NCBI GenBank assembly: GCA_021776275.1
Contig: JAJFGH010000181.1
Coordinates: 1 to 35,239 of the forward strand
Direction: 5' to 3'
Origin: Alphaproteobacteria bacterium
Lineage (GTDB): Bacteria; Pseudomonadota; Alphaproteobacteria; GCA-2746255
Length of the DNA stretch: 35,239 bases
The position numbers and the translations under genes were made by a program. The notes under the pieces are model-generated. The model saw nothing but the letters and a program-made list of their open reading frames with translations. It was not told where the DNA came from and searched no databases. Positions 24,160 through 32,418 of the stretch are shown here, piece after piece. Every line of letters begins with the position of its first letter. Position 1 is the first letter of the stretch.

Positions 24160-24945
24160 TTACAGGGTGATTTGCAAATTGTCCTCGATTTTTCGGGCGG
24201 CCCCTTCTTCGTCGAGGCTCTCGACGGCGGCCACTTCCCGGCATAGCCGTTCGAAGGCCAGTTCGTAAATCTGGCGTTCGCTATAGGACTGGTCCGGTTG
24301 GCCGACGTTTCGGTACAGGTCGCGCACCACCTCGGCGATGGAGATCGGGTCACCGGAATTAATCTTCAATTCGTATTCCTGCGCCCGGCGGCTCCACATC
24401 GTGCGGCGAATCCGCGCCCTGCCGCGTAGAATTTTCAACGCGCCGCGCATCTCGTCGCGGCTGCAAAGCCTGCGCAAGCCCGACCCTTCCGCCTTCTCGA
24501 CGGGAACGCGCAGGGTCATTTTTTCCTTTGGGAAGGTGATGACGAACACTTCCAGTTCATGGCCGGCGATGGCCTGTTTTTCGACCGCCGTGATTTTGCC
24601 GACGCCGTGGGCGGGATAAACGGCGTAATCCCCTTTGCTGTAAATCTTCTGCTTTTTCTTTTTCGCTTTTGCCGGAGCCGGTTTCGCCGGAGCCGCTTTC
24701 ACAGGGGCGGCTTTCGCCTTGGCTGGCTTCGCCGGGGCGGCTTTCGCCTTGGCTGGCTTTGCCTTGGCTGGCTTCGCCTTGGCTGGCTTCGCCGGGGCGG
24801 CTTTCGCCTTGGCTGGCTTCGCCTTGGCTGGCTTCGCCTTGGCTGGCTTCGCCGGGGCGGCTTTTGCCTTGGCCGATTTTGCCTTGGCCGATTTTGCCTG
24901 GCTCAATTTTGCGCGGCTGGATTTTGCTGGGGTTTTTTTAGGCAT
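24160..24945 (-). CDS. carD: CarD-family regulator with H1-like Lys/Ala/Pro tail
   Basis: The C-terminal 165 residues are a CarD/CdnL-type domain: YSKGDYAVYPAHGVGKITAVE (RNA-polymerase-interacting Tudor-like part), FPKEKMTLRVPVEKAEGSGLRRL, RRTMWSRRAQEYELKINSGD and the helical DNA-contacting end. CarD proteins bind the polymerase beta subunit and stabilise open promoter complexes. The first 95 residues are unusual: almost only Lys, Ala and Pro in AKPAK, AKAAP and similar repeats, resembling the tail of histone H1 or of alphaproteobacterial H1-like proteins. Its tail is encoded by tandem 60-bp units (separate entry). Its neighbour fdxA is the usual one. No homologue is named here as having this tail. 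Confidence 0.92.
   Translation of the reverse strand: MPKKTPAKSSRAKLSQAKSAKAKSAKAKAAPAKPAKAKPAKAKPAKAKAAPAKPAKAKPAKAKPAKAKAAPAKPAKAKAAPVKAAPAKPAPAKAKKKKQKIYSKGDYAVYPAHGVGKITAVEKQAIAGHELEVFVITFPKEKMTLRVPVEKAEGSGLRRLCSRDEMRGALKILRGRARIRRTMWSRRAQEYELKINSGDPISIAEVVRDLYRNVGQPDQSYSERQIYELAFERLCREVAAVESLDEEGAARKIEDNLQITL
24721..24900 (-). repeat. 60-bp tandem repeat encoding the CarD tail
   Basis: 24721-24780 and 24781-24840 are 60-bp units differing at one base; 24841-24900 is a third, diverged unit. Each unit encodes 20 residues of the Lys/Ala/Pro tail, and within each are smaller reiterations of GGCTGGCTTCGCC. The near-identity at synonymous positions points to recent duplication, perhaps by slippage or unequal exchange. 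The length is a multiple of three, so units can be added or lost without shifting the frame. Confidence 0.9.
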
Positions 24946-24970
24946 TTTCGTCTGTTTTCCTTAAATCCCT

Positions 24971-24997
24971 GCCCATGTGGGCGTTTGCTCCATGGGC
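24971..24997. repeat. Hairpin in the carD 5' leader
   Basis: GCCCATG (24971-24977) and CATGGGC (24991-24997) are perfect 7-bp arms around a 13-base loop, 26 bases upstream of the carD start on the minus strand. It may be a leader hairpin or operator; chance is possible. Confidence 0.3.
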
Positions 24998-25001
24998 GAA
25001 C

Positions 25002-25019
25002 AAAACCCCGGAACCGGGG
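25002..25019 (-). terminator. Short rho-independent-like terminator after fdxA
   Basis: On the minus strand, CCCCGGTTCCGGGG is followed by TTTTG. A 6-bp GC stem and four Ts lie 146 bases downstream of the fdxA stop and before carD, so it may separate the two. The T-run is short, so the call is moderate. Confidence 0.45.
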
Positions 25020-25164
25020 CGTCGAACCGCCGGCCGGGGCGCAAAGAAGCTTGGAATGTCTAAAAATAGCACAAAATCGGGCAAAAGCACAGGGACCGTG
25101 CCTACCCCGCTATTTTGCAAGGAAAATCAATTGGTTGGTTGGCTTCCGCCAAAACGGCAGAGGG

Positions 25165-25503
25165 TCAATCGCCCTCGCCGGGCTCGGGGCTGAAATGCTC
25201 GCCGAATTTGTTTTCGACGCCCTTCCAGTCATCCGCATCCGCCGGCGCGTCTTTTTTCTTCGTAATATTCGGCCAGATTTTCGAATATTCCGTGTTTAGT
25301 TCAAGCCACTTGGCGGTATCCCCTTCGCTGTCGGGGATGATGGCCTCGGCCGGGCATTCCGGTTCGCACACGCCGCAATCGATGCATTCGTCCGGGCTGA
25401 TGGCGAGCATGTTCGCGCCCTCATAGAAGCAGTCCACCGGACAGACTTCGACGCAGTCCGTATATTTGCATTTGATACAGGCTTCCGTGACGATGTAAGG
25501 CAT
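25165..25503 (-). CDS. fdxA: 7Fe ferredoxin FdxA
   Basis: A small electron carrier (112 residues) with a 3Fe-4S and a 4Fe-4S cluster. The cluster ligands lie in [19 protein letters not shown] (Cys 9, 12, 17, 21, 25) and [12 protein letters not shown] (Cys 40, 43, 46, 50), the FdxA pattern. The C-terminal half ([17 protein letters not shown]) is the conserved FdxA tail rather than a bacterial 2[4Fe-4S] type. GGAGAAAAAG before ATG 25503 is a good ribosome site. It stands next to carD, as in many alphaproteobacteria; the S4 RNA-binding protein gene that often precedes it is not here. Confidence 0.96.
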   Translation of the reverse strand: MPYIVTEACIKCKYTDCVEVCPVDCFYEGANMLAISPDECIDCGVCEPECPAEAIIPDSEGDTAKWLELNTEYSKIWPNITKKKDAPADADDWKGVENKFGEHFSPEPGEGD

Positions 25504-25551
25504 CTTTTTCTCCGCTAACCATGCGTTTCCGGCCGACCGGAAGAAGAGGGC

Positions 25552-26028
25552 TTACCCCGCCCCTTGATCCCCGTCAATAGCGAGACGGCCTTGGACGCGC
25601 TTGCGCGCGGCCCCCCTTTCCTGATCGGATACGTAAATAAGGCCGCCGATCCTGCGAAGCAAGTTTGCTTCAAAATGATCGATATGGCCATCCGCATAGG
25701 CGACCTCCCACAGCATCTCGATCAGCTTGATGCGCTCGTCATGGGGCAGGGCGTCTTTGACGGTTTTCGTGAAGCGATGCAGGTTGTTGGGGTTTTCCGC
25801 CCAGACATGCGCCTTTTCAAAAAGCGCCCGCGCCGCCGCTTCGTCCAAGGCAAAGCGCGTCCGAAGCAGTTTCAGGATTTGCGCCTGTTCGCGGTCGTCG
25901 AAATGGCCGTCGAAGAGGGCGGCCTCGATGAGCAGCGCGGCGATGGCCATCTGCACCGGGTCGACCGCCGTGGCGGCGTCTGCTTTCGGGCCGGAAGCGT
26001 CAAAAAGGGTTCGGATTTTTTTCAGCAT
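25552..26028 (-). CDS. TerB-like tellurite-resistance family protein
   Basis: A 158-residue helical protein of the TerB / DUF533-like fold. Two acidic loops suited to metal binding are visible: ALFDGHFDDREQ (about residues 37-48) and YADGHIDHFEAN (about 111-122). The hydrophobic start LKKIRTLFD and the linker to MAIAALLIEAA are typical of the group. TerB proteins are linked to tellurite and stress responses, but single genes such as this one, without terC or terD, have no known role. The gene starts 16 bases after the gamma-glutamyltransferase stop on the same strand. Confidence 0.87.
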   Translation of the reverse strand: MLKKIRTLFDASGPKADAATAVDPVQMAIAALLIEAALFDGHFDDREQAQILKLLRTRFALDEAAARALFEKAHVWAENPNNLHRFTKTVKDALPHDERIKLIEMLWEVAYADGHIDHFEANLLRRIGGLIYVSDQERGAARKRVQGRLAIDGDQGAG

Positions 26029-26044
26029 CGCGGGCTTTCATTTC

Positions 26045-27796
26045 TCATGGGGCCATTTTCCCAATTTTTTCGCCAAGGGCAATGCCTTCGCGCCGGGGGT
26101 CGGCGCCGCCAAAAAGCGTGTCTCCTTTGCGCTCGATTCCATGCAGGCCGCTTGGAAGGTCGCGGAAACGAATCCGGTGTCCCATGGCTTCGAGGGCGGG
26201 GGCCATCGCCTCAAGCGCGGTCTTTGCTTCAAGCTCCGTCTCGCCGTTGCGGTTGACAAAATTCGGCAAGGCGATCGCCTCTTGGAGGGGCAGCTTCCAA
26301 TCCAGCACGCCGATTAGCGTCTTGAGGACAAAGCCGATGATATAAGGCCCGCCGGGCGAGCCGAGGGATAAGCGAAGGTGCCCATCCGGGCCGAACACCA
26401 ATGTCGGCGCCATCGAGCTTCGCGGGCGCTTGCCGGGCTGAACGCGGTTGGCCATGGGCCTGCCCGCCTTTGCGGGCAGAAAGGCAAAATCCGTAAGTTC
26501 GTTGTTCAGCAAAAACCCGTTGACCATCAGCCGTGCGCCAAAGGGGCTTTCGATGCTGGCCGTTAGGGCAAGCGCATTGCCCGCGCCATCGACGACGCTT
26601 AGATGGGTCGTGGAGGTGGATTCCGGCCAGCCCGCAAAGCGGTGCGTCGGCACGATGCCGGCAAGGGTTCCGGGCTTCGCCTGGCCCAGGCTTTTCGTCC
26701 GGGAAATCTGGCCAGCGCGCCGTTTCAGATAGCTGGGCGCCAGCAATGCGCCGACGGGTTGGGGGACAAAATCGGGATCGGCGAGATAGCGGTTGCGATC
26801 GGCAAAGGCAAGCCGGCTTGCTTCCGCAATCAGATGAACGGCTTCGGCCGAGCCCGGCCCAAGCGCTTCCAGGTCGAACCCTTCCAGCATGCCGAGAATT
26901 TGAAGCAGCGTCACGCCGCCGGACGTTGGCGGCCCCATCGCACAGACGCGCATGCCGCGGTAAGCGCGGCAAACGGGTTCGCGTTTTACGGCACGGTAGC
27001 CGGCAAGGTCCGCGACCGTCATGACGCCGGGGTTGCGGCTTGCGGTCGTAACCGTTTTCGCGATGGCTGCGGCGATCTCGCCTTCGTAAAAGCGTGCAGC
27101 GCCCCCCTCGGCGATGCGGCGAAGCGTTTCGGCAAGGGCCGGGTTTTTCAAATGCGTACCGGCCGGCTTCGGCGTGCCGTCCGCGTTCAGGAAATAGGCG
27201 GCCGTTTCGGCAAAGGCATCCAGATGTTTTGCATTGGCGATCATGCGGTGGAGACGCTTTGAAATCGGAAAGCCGGCGTCGGCATGACGGATCGCCGGCG
27301 CGAACAGGCGTTTCCAGGGAAGTTTTCCATGGGCCCGGTGGGCCAGCTCGAACATGCGGAGCAAACCCGGCACGCCGACGGATCGCCCGCCGACCACCGC
27401 GTCGTAAAAGCCGAGCGGCTGGCCATCCGCGTCGAGAAAAAGCCGTTCGCTTGCACCCGCGGGCGCGGTTTCCCGACCGTCGAAACTTTCGACCTTGCCG
27501 GTCTTTTTTTCCACATGGATGAGGAAGGCGCCGCCGCCGATGCCGGAGGATTGGGGTTCGACCAGGGTCAGCACCAGCTCGGCGGCAATGGCGGCATCGA
27601 CGGCGCTGCCGCCGGCGCGCAGCATTTCCAGACCGGCTTCGGCGGCAAGAGGATGGGCCGCCGCCACCATATGGGAAGGCCTGCCCCGCGCCTCTTCGCG
27701 GGCCTCGGAGGGGGCCGGAAACAGCGAAAAAGCCAGCAGGCCCAGGCAAAAAAGCGCGGCGGCCCGCAGGCCTGGCCGGTGCTGGGGGGGCGACAT
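26045..27796 (-). CDS. ggt: Gamma-glutamyltransferase
   Basis: A periplasmic Ntn-hydrolase precursor of 583 residues that cleaves the gamma-glutamyl bond of glutathione and related compounds. The signal peptide is AAALFCLGLLAFSLFPAPSEA (part of it, about residues 12-32). The large-subunit part has FDGRETAP with the substrate arginine (Arg109) and GIGGGAFL. Autocleavage before the nucleophile Thr397 in STTHLSVVD would give the two subunits. The oxyanion loop LGSPGGP is at about 478-484. ATG 27796 has AAGGAGAA about 11 bases upstream. The longer open frame upstream crosses the divergent ion-channel gene and is not real. Confidence 0.95.
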   Translation of the reverse strand: MSPPQHRPGLRAAALFCLGLLAFSLFPAPSEAREEARGRPSHMVAAAHPLAAEAGLEMLRAGGSAVDAAIAAELVLTLVEPQSSGIGGGAFLIHVEKKTGKVESFDGRETAPAGASERLFLDADGQPLGFYDAVVGGRSVGVPGLLRMFELAHRAHGKLPWKRLFAPAIRHADAGFPISKRLHRMIANAKHLDAFAETAAYFLNADGTPKPAGTHLKNPALAETLRRIAEGGAARFYEGEIAAAIAKTVTTASRNPGVMTVADLAGYRAVKREPVCRAYRGMRVCAMGPPTSGGVTLLQILGMLEGFDLEALGPGSAEAVHLIAEASRLAFADRNRYLADPDFVPQPVGALLAPSYLKRRAGQISRTKSLGQAKPGTLAGIVPTHRFAGWPESTSTTHLSVVDGAGNALALTASIESPFGARLMVNGFLLNNELTDFAFLPAKAGRPMANRVQPGKRPRSSMAPTLVFGPDGHLRLSLGSPGGPYIIGFVLKTLIGVLDWKLPLQEAIALPNFVNRNGETELEAKTALEAMAPALEAMGHRIRFRDLPSGLHGIERKGDTLFGGADPRREGIALGEKIGKMAP

Positions 27797-27901
27797 TTGT
27801 GGGTGGTTCTCCTTCGGGGGGCCTTTCGATAAGATGCCACAACTCGCCTTCGGGCGGGGGTTTTTGCAAAACCATTTTTTGCGCGGCCAGGGGCGAGCGC
27901 C

Positions 27902-28381
27902 ATGTTTGAAACCTTTATTGCGGCAACGGTTCTCGTTCTGCTGACGGTTTTGATCCATTACGAAATCTTGCGGGTGGCGTCGATCCTGTTGCCCCGCCTT
28001 ACGATCCCGCCGCGCACGCGGATGTTTTTCGTCATCATTGCCGCTTTCTTCGCCCACACGGTCGAGGTGTGGCTCTATGCCTTCGCCTATTATTTGCTCG
28101 TCGAACATTTTGCCCTTGGGGGATTCGCGGGCCAGCCGGTCGGCACCTTCATGGAATATCTTTATTTCTCGACGGTGACCTATACTTCGCTGGGCCTGGG
28201 CGATATTTATCCGGTCGGCGGCCTGCGGCTGATTTCGGGCGTCGAAGCGTTGAACGGCCTGGTTCTGATTGGCTGGTCGGCGTCGTTCACCTATTTGTCG
28301 ATGCAGGAATTTTGGCCAATGCATGAGGGATTGCATGGGGGATATCGGGGCCGGCACAAGGACGACACCGAGAAAGACTAG
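27902..28381 (+). CDS. Small two-TM ion channel with atypical filter
   Basis: A 159-residue protein with the layout of a two-helix potassium-type channel. It has N-terminal helices (IAATVLVLLTVLIHYEIL, and MFFVIIAAFFAHTVEVWLYAFAYYLL), then the pore helix and filter YFSTVTYTSLGLGDIYP, then the C-terminal helix LNGLVLIGWSASFTYLSM. The filter reads SLGLGD (96-101) where potassium channels have TVGYGD. It belongs with the Ion_trans_2 family, but selectivity cannot be predicted from this change. ATG 27902 is divergent from ggt. panB follows after 101 bases. Confidence 0.83.
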   Translation: MFETFIAATVLVLLTVLIHYEILRVASILLPRLTIPPRTRMFFVIIAAFFAHTVEVWLYAFAYYLLVEHFALGGFAGQPVGTFMEYLYFSTVTYTSLGLGDIYPVGGLRLISGVEALNGLVLIGWSASFTYLSMQEFWPMHEGLHGGYRGRHKDDTEKD

Positions 28382-28482
28382 CCCGGCCCGGAAAAACCGT
28401 TTGTCGGGCAATGGGGTCGCAGGGTTAAATGCGGCGCCTTGGGCTGCATCGTTGCAGCCTGCCCGTTGAGAGAGACGATAAA

Positions 28483-29307
28483 ATGCCACAGGCGACAAAA
28501 GCCATCACGGTACCGGCGCTTCGCGCGCGGAAAGGCAAGACGCCGATCGTCTGCCTGACCGCTTACACGACGCCGATGGCAAAATGGCTGGACGTCCATG
28601 TGGATCTGCTGCTTGTCGGCGATTCCGTCGGCATGGTCCTCTATGGGATGGAAAGCACGCTTGGGGTGACGGTCGATATGATGATCGCCCATACCCAGGC
28701 CGTTATGCGTGGCGCCCGGCGCGCCTGCGTCATCACCGACCTTCCGTTCGGCAGCTATCAGGAATCGCCCGAAGCCGCATACCGCACGGCAGCGCGCATT
28801 TTAAAAGAAACCGGCGCCGCCGGGGTGAAGCTGGAAGGCGGCGAAGCAATGGCCGAAACCGTTTCCTTCCTGACCCAGCGCGGCATCCCCGTGATGGGCC
28901 ACATTGGCATGATGCCGCAATCCGTGCGCGCTTATGGCGGCTTTGGCGCCCGGGGAAAGACGGAAATCGAAGCGGGACAAATTCTTGCCGATGGCGAGGC
29001 CATTGCGGCGGCTGGTGCGTTTGCCGTCGTCGTCGAAGGCACGCTGGAAACGGTTGCGGCCGACGCCACGAAGGCGTTGCCGGTGCCGACGATCGGCATT
29101 GGCGCCTCGGCCGCTTGCGACGGGCAAATCCTGGTGACGGAAGATTTGCTTGGCCTGTTCACCGGTTTCGTTCCAAGTTTCGTGAAGCGCTATGCGGCGC
29201 TTGGCGAGGAAGTTGAAAAGGCGGCGGCGCAATACGCGAGCGATGTAAAGAAGCGACGTTTCCCGGAAGCCGCGCATTGTTTTGGTCCGAAGAAGCCAAA
29301 ACCCTAA
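28483..29307 (+). CDS. panB: 3-methyl-2-oxobutanoate hydroxymethyltransferase (ketopantoate synthase)
   Basis: PanB adds a hydroxymethyl group from methylene-tetrahydrofolate to alpha-ketoisovalerate, the first step to pantothenate. The 274-residue protein is a decameric TIM barrel with the family motifs [14 protein letters not shown] (metal aspartate), [35 protein letters not shown] and VVVEGTLE, ending [20 protein letters not shown] 28483 is chosen over the longer frame as it gives the usual N-terminus ([17 protein letters not shown]) and GAGAG stands upstream. It forms an operon with panC. Confidence 0.96.
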   Translation: MPQATKAITVPALRARKGKTPIVCLTAYTTPMAKWLDVHVDLLLVGDSVGMVLYGMESTLGVTVDMMIAHTQAVMRGARRACVITDLPFGSYQESPEAAYRTAARILKETGAAGVKLEGGEAMAETVSFLTQRGIPVMGHIGMMPQSVRAYGGFGARGKTEIEAGQILADGEAIAAAGAFAVVVEGTLETVAADATKALPVPTIGIGASAACDGQILVTEDLLGLFTGFVPSFVKRYAALGEEVEKAAAQYASDVKKRRFPEAAHCFGPKKPKP

Positions 29308-29338
29308 ACCGCAAGCAGGCGCAAATCTTGGCAATTCC

Positions 29339-30223
29339 ATGGGTTTCGACCAGCAAGCAAAGGCAGCCGATGTGACCGGCATTCCGTGTGTCCGTACGGT
29401 TGTGGATCTGCGAAGCGCCATTGCGCGCTGGCGGGCGGCAGGCGAAACAATTGGCCTTGTGCCGACGATGGGGGCTTTGCACGACGGGCATCTGGCCCTT
29501 GTGGCCGCGTCGTTGGAAAAAATGGATCGCACGGTGGTTACGATCCTGGTGAACCCTTTGCAGTTTGGGCCCGAGGAAGACCTGTCCGCCTACCCCCGGA
29601 ACGAGGCGGCGGATGGGGAGAAGCTTACGGCGGCCGCCGCCGATCTGCTTTACGCGCCGGCCATCGAGGAAATGTACCCGCCGGGCTTTGCCACGGAAGT
29701 GCGTGTCGCGGGCCTCACGGAAATGCTCTGCGGGGCTTCCCGGCCCGTGCATTTCGCAGGCGTTGCGACGGTGGTCGCAAAGCTTTTTTTGCAGGCGCAG
29801 CCAGATGCGGCGTTCTTCGGCGAGAAGGATTATCAGCAATGGCTGGTCGTGCGGCGCTTGGCGCGCGATCTGGACATGGCCGTTCGCGTCGAACGCGTTG
29901 CGACTATGCGCGAGGGAGACGGCCTCGCCCTTTCCTCGCGGAACGCCTATCTCACGCCGGAAGAGCGCGCGATCGCCCCGAAACTTTTTGAAATGCTTGG
30001 GCAGATGGCGGCGGCAATCCGAAAGGGGCGCGCCATTGACGACGCCATAGCCTGGGGGAAAGACGAACTTCGCCGCGCCGGTTTCGGGAAGATCGATTAC
30101 CTAGAAGTGCGGGATCAGGAAAGCCTGGTTCCAATCGAAGCTGGGGAAGAAGGGGCGCGCATCTTTGCCGCGGTCCATTTGGGGAAAACGCGGCTGATCG
30201 ACAATCTGGCCGTTGCGGATTAG
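29339..30223 (+). CDS. panC: Pantothenate synthetase (pantoate-beta-alanine ligase)
   Basis: PanC joins pantoate and beta-alanine using ATP. The 294-residue protein has the nucleotidyl-transferase signature LVPTMGALHDGHLALV, the substrate region NPLQFGPEEDLSAYPR, RPVHFAGVATVVAKLF, FFGEKDYQQWLVVRRL and the KMSKS-like SSRNAYLT. The C-terminal domain ends GKTRLIDNLAVAD. ATG 29339 is used; no strong ribosome site is seen, so coupling to panB (31 bases upstream) is likely. Its stop overlaps the convergent gpt stop by 4 bases. Confidence 0.96.
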   Translation: MGFDQQAKAADVTGIPCVRTVVDLRSAIARWRAAGETIGLVPTMGALHDGHLALVAASLEKMDRTVVTILVNPLQFGPEEDLSAYPRNEAADGEKLTAAAADLLYAPAIEEMYPPGFATEVRVAGLTEMLCGASRPVHFAGVATVVAKLFLQAQPDAAFFGEKDYQQWLVVRRLARDLDMAVRVERVATMREGDGLALSSRNAYLTPEERAIAPKLFEMLGQMAAAIRKGRAIDDAIAWGKDELRRAGFGKIDYLEVRDQESLVPIEAGEEGARIFAAVHLGKTRLIDNLAVAD

Positions 30224-30705
30224 CCGGCGTCCGGCCCCTCCCAGGGAAAAACAAGCCATATGTCCTGGGGCGTCTCGACGGCGCAACGATCAATGTAAGG
30301 CAGGCCGTCCGGTTTTGCGTAAAGGGTGACGAGGGAAGCCTCGGGCAAAAGGGTGCGAACGGTCTCGGCCGTCTTGCCCGTGTCCGCAATGTCATCGACG
30401 ACCAGCCATCCCTCGCCCGTGGCTTCGCCATCTTTGAGCACGTCCGGCGTGGACACGCCCGGCGTGAGCACGCGCGGCGTTCCCTGGCGCTTTCCGTCGT
30501 AGCTTGCGATGGCAAGCGTTTCGATGCGGCGAATGCCAAGGGCAAAGGCAAGGGTGGCTGCCGGGATCAGCCCGCCGCGGGCGATGGCAAGGATGCCCTG
30601 CCAGGGCCCTTCGTGGCGAAGGCTTTGGGCAAGGGCCAGGCCGGCCTGGTGGACTTCCTGCCAGGAAAGGGCGCGGGTCTCGCGAAGGGGTTCCGATGGC
30701 TTCAT
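30220..30705 (-). CDS. gpt: Xanthine(-guanine) phosphoribosyltransferase
   Basis: A purine salvage enzyme that transfers phosphoribose from PRPP to xanthine or guanine. The 161-residue protein matches E. coli Gpt in layout: the ILAIARGGLIPAATLAFALG segment (about 38-57), the ASYDGKRQG flexible loop, the PRPP-binding GWLVVDDIADTGKTAE (about 99-114) and the end AVETPQDIWLVFPWE. Gpt substrates include xanthine, guanine and hypoxanthine. ATG 30705 gives the natural start. The stop overlaps that of panC; a perfect terminator sits between it and the upstream gene on its strand. Confidence 0.93.
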   Translation of the reverse strand: MKPSEPLRETRALSWQEVHQAGLALAQSLRHEGPWQGILAIARGGLIPAATLAFALGIRRIETLAIASYDGKRQGTPRVLTPGVSTPDVLKDGEATGEGWLVVDDIADTGKTAETVRTLLPEASLVTLYAKPDGLPYIDRCAVETPQDIWLVFPWEGPDAG

Positions 30706-30734
30706 GGCATTCGGCTTACACGGGCGGCTGAAAT

Positions 30735-30771
30735 AAAAACCGGCCGGTCATTTCTGACCGGCCGGTTTTTT
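30735..30771 (-). terminator. Perfect 16-bp stem bidirectional terminator
   Basis: AAAAACCGGCCGGTCA and TGACCGGCCGGTTTTT are exact complements around the loop TTTC (30751-30754), with A and T runs on either side. This is a rho-independent terminator able to act on both strands. On the minus strand it follows the OmpA-like lipoprotein gene by 24 bases and precedes gpt. Confidence 0.93.
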
Positions 30772-30794
30772 ATCGGTTTGTGCGGCGTAGGCGA

Positions 30795-32045
30795 TCAACG
30801 CACGTAAATGTGCACTTCGTTCGATTCGGCCGTCGCGCTTTGGGTGGCCTTCAGGTTCAGGCGATCCGCCGGCAGGCCCATGTCCCGCAAGGCGCGCAGC
30901 ACGCCTTCGGCGTTCTTTTTCGATGCGCTCGTGTTGCGGGCGGCTTCTGCCGTGTTGCCTTTTGTCGAGGCCACCGCGACGAGATCGAAAATCGCGTTCG
31001 GGCGGCGGTCAAGCGCGCTCCGCACAGCGGTGTAAAGGGCCTGGGAATAATCGACGTCCGGGCGATCGAAACGGATGACAACCAGCGGCCGGCGGCCGGC
31101 GGCCGGCGCCGGGGTGGCAAGCCTTGCCGTTTGGCCGGCGCCTGCAAGCTGTGCATGGATCGGCGGCGATGCGAAGGCGCGGTTCGCAAGGCTGGGACCG
31201 TAAAGCTCGCCATTTTTGACGGCGACGGAAAGGATCGTGAGGTTGCTGCGCTCAATGCTTAGATAGCTGCTCTGGCGGCTGATGTCCTCGCTGAGCTCGT
31301 TCAAAAGCCGATCGACCATCACGACGGAGCGATTCACTTCGTCTTCGAGGATGGCAAGCTGGCGATGATCCTCGTCGATCGCGCCGGAAAGGCTGTACGC
31401 CGCCCGGGTGGATTCGAGAATGTAGGCCGCCATGGCCGAATCGCCAGCCACCTGATTGGCGAGGCTGTTCAGATTGGCGACGTCGTTGCCGACATTGTTG
31501 AGCTGCTGCTGCGCCGTTTGCCACTGGCTAACCAAAATGGGGTTGCCCGGCGTCGTGCCGACCTGCAGGCGGGCCTGAATGGCGGCGATGAGGCCATGAT
31601 ATTGCTGGGCGTTGTTGACCGTCGTGCTGCGGATCTGCTGCAACGTTCCGTTGCGCTGGGAAAGGTGCGCGCGAAGGCCGGCAAGCTCGTTGCGGACCTG
31701 CACCACTTTCTGGCCAACATAGGTGCCCGTGGGCGCGGCTGCGGTGACGGCGGTCGGTTGGAAATTCGACGTGCCAAGCACAAGCGGCGTGCCCGGGACC
31801 CCGGACGGCGCTGGCGGAGGGGCGGCGCCATAGGGGACGTTTGTCCCTGCGACGGCCGCTTCGTCCTCATAGGGTTCGATGATGATTCGCTCCGTCGATG
31901 GTTCCGACGAAGTGGCAACCAGGGCGCCGCCCTCGGCAGGTTCGTCCCCGCTAAGAGAGGGCCACAGCTCTTCCCCAAAGGACGAGCAGCCCCCGAGAAG
32001 AATTGCCGTCGCAAACGTGGCGACGTGTCGCTTCAAAAAGGCCAT
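30795..32045 (-). CDS. Lipoprotein with OmpA-like C-terminus
   Basis: A 416-residue envelope protein. The signal peptide ends in lipobox LLGGC (Cys at about residue 20), so it should be lipid-anchored. A Pro/Ala-rich linker (about 35-90) leads to a long coiled-coil-like helical region (VVQVRNELAGLRAHLSQRN, QQQLNNVGNDVANLNSL, RQLAILEDEVNRSVVMVDRL). The C-terminal 100 residues (LVVIRFDRPDVDYSQALYTAV to SNEVHIYVR) have an OmpA-like peptidoglycan-binding shape, with KKNAEGVLRALRDMGLPADRL. The peptidoglycan-contact Asp/Arg pair was not clearly identified. A link between the outer membrane and the wall is the likely role. ATG 32045 gives the lipobox at the right place. Confidence 0.8.
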   Translation of the reverse strand: MAFLKRHVATFATAILLGGCSSFGEELWPSLSGDEPAEGGALVATSSEPSTERIIIEPYEDEAAVAGTNVPYGAAPPPAPSGVPGTPLVLGTSNFQPTAVTAAAPTGTYVGQKVVQVRNELAGLRAHLSQRNGTLQQIRSTTVNNAQQYHGLIAAIQARLQVGTTPGNPILVSQWQTAQQQLNNVGNDVANLNSLANQVAGDSAMAAYILESTRAAYSLSGAIDEDHRQLAILEDEVNRSVVMVDRLLNELSEDISRQSSYLSIERSNLTILSVAVKNGELYGPSLANRAFASPPIHAQLAGAGQTARLATPAPAAGRRPLVVIRFDRPDVDYSQALYTAVRSALDRRPNAIFDLVAVASTKGNTAEAARNTSASKKNAEGVLRALRDMGLPADRLNLKATQSATAESNEVHIYVR

Positions 32046-32285
32046 GGAAATATTTCTCAAATGTCGCCCAGTTGCTATGCCCAACAAGGCCCGTCGATCC
32101 GGCACCTTGAACGATCGAGCATTATTATGGAAGGTGCCGGATCTGCCAACCCTTTAATTTTCCTATGGATAACCCCGATCCTCGGCAGACGGAACGGCCT
32201 TTTCGCCGCCTTTTCGCCGATTCGACCTTGCCTTGCCATTCCCCTGGGCTTTGAGTAGGTTCCGCTTTCCTTGTTCCCGTTTTGG

Positions 32286-32362
32286 GCGCCCGTAGCTCAG
32301 CTGGATAGAGCACCAGACTACGAATCTGGGGGTCGGGAGTTCGAATCTCTCCGGGCGCGCCA
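32286..32362 (+). tRNA. tRNA-Arg (anticodon ACG)
   Basis: A 77-base cloverleaf: the acceptor stem GCGCCCG pairs with CGGGCGC, then G and an encoded CCA. The anticodon stem CCAGA/TCTGG closes a loop CTACGAA with anticodon ACG, modified by TadA to ICG to read CGU, CGC and CGA. The T-loop is GTTCGAATC. The D-arm and much of the 5' half match the other tRNA-Arg of the window. The 240-base gap upstream holds nothing else that I can identify. Confidence 0.95.
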
Positions 32363-32418
32363 CACGTTTTTACGCAAGCCATTTTACGCAAGCCGCTCGC
32401 TGCGTCGCCCTTGGGCGG

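Noticed and set aside
24559-25299. Long frame on the plus strand opposite carD, with Gly/Leu/Arg-rich repeats (FRLGWLRLGWLRL type)
   Set aside because: It is the antisense reading of the CarD tail repeats. The CarD domain on the minus strand is unmistakable and the plus frame has no independent start or domain.
27797-28498. N-terminal extension of the gamma-glutamyltransferase frame by about 230 codons
   Set aside because: It crosses the divergent ion-channel gene and lacks family character; the signal peptide begins at 27796.
31084-31110. Repeated GGCCGGC units within the OmpA-like gene as a mobile element
   Set aside because: They code for a short Pro/Ala/Gly/Arg stretch and are best read as low-complexity GC coding sequence.
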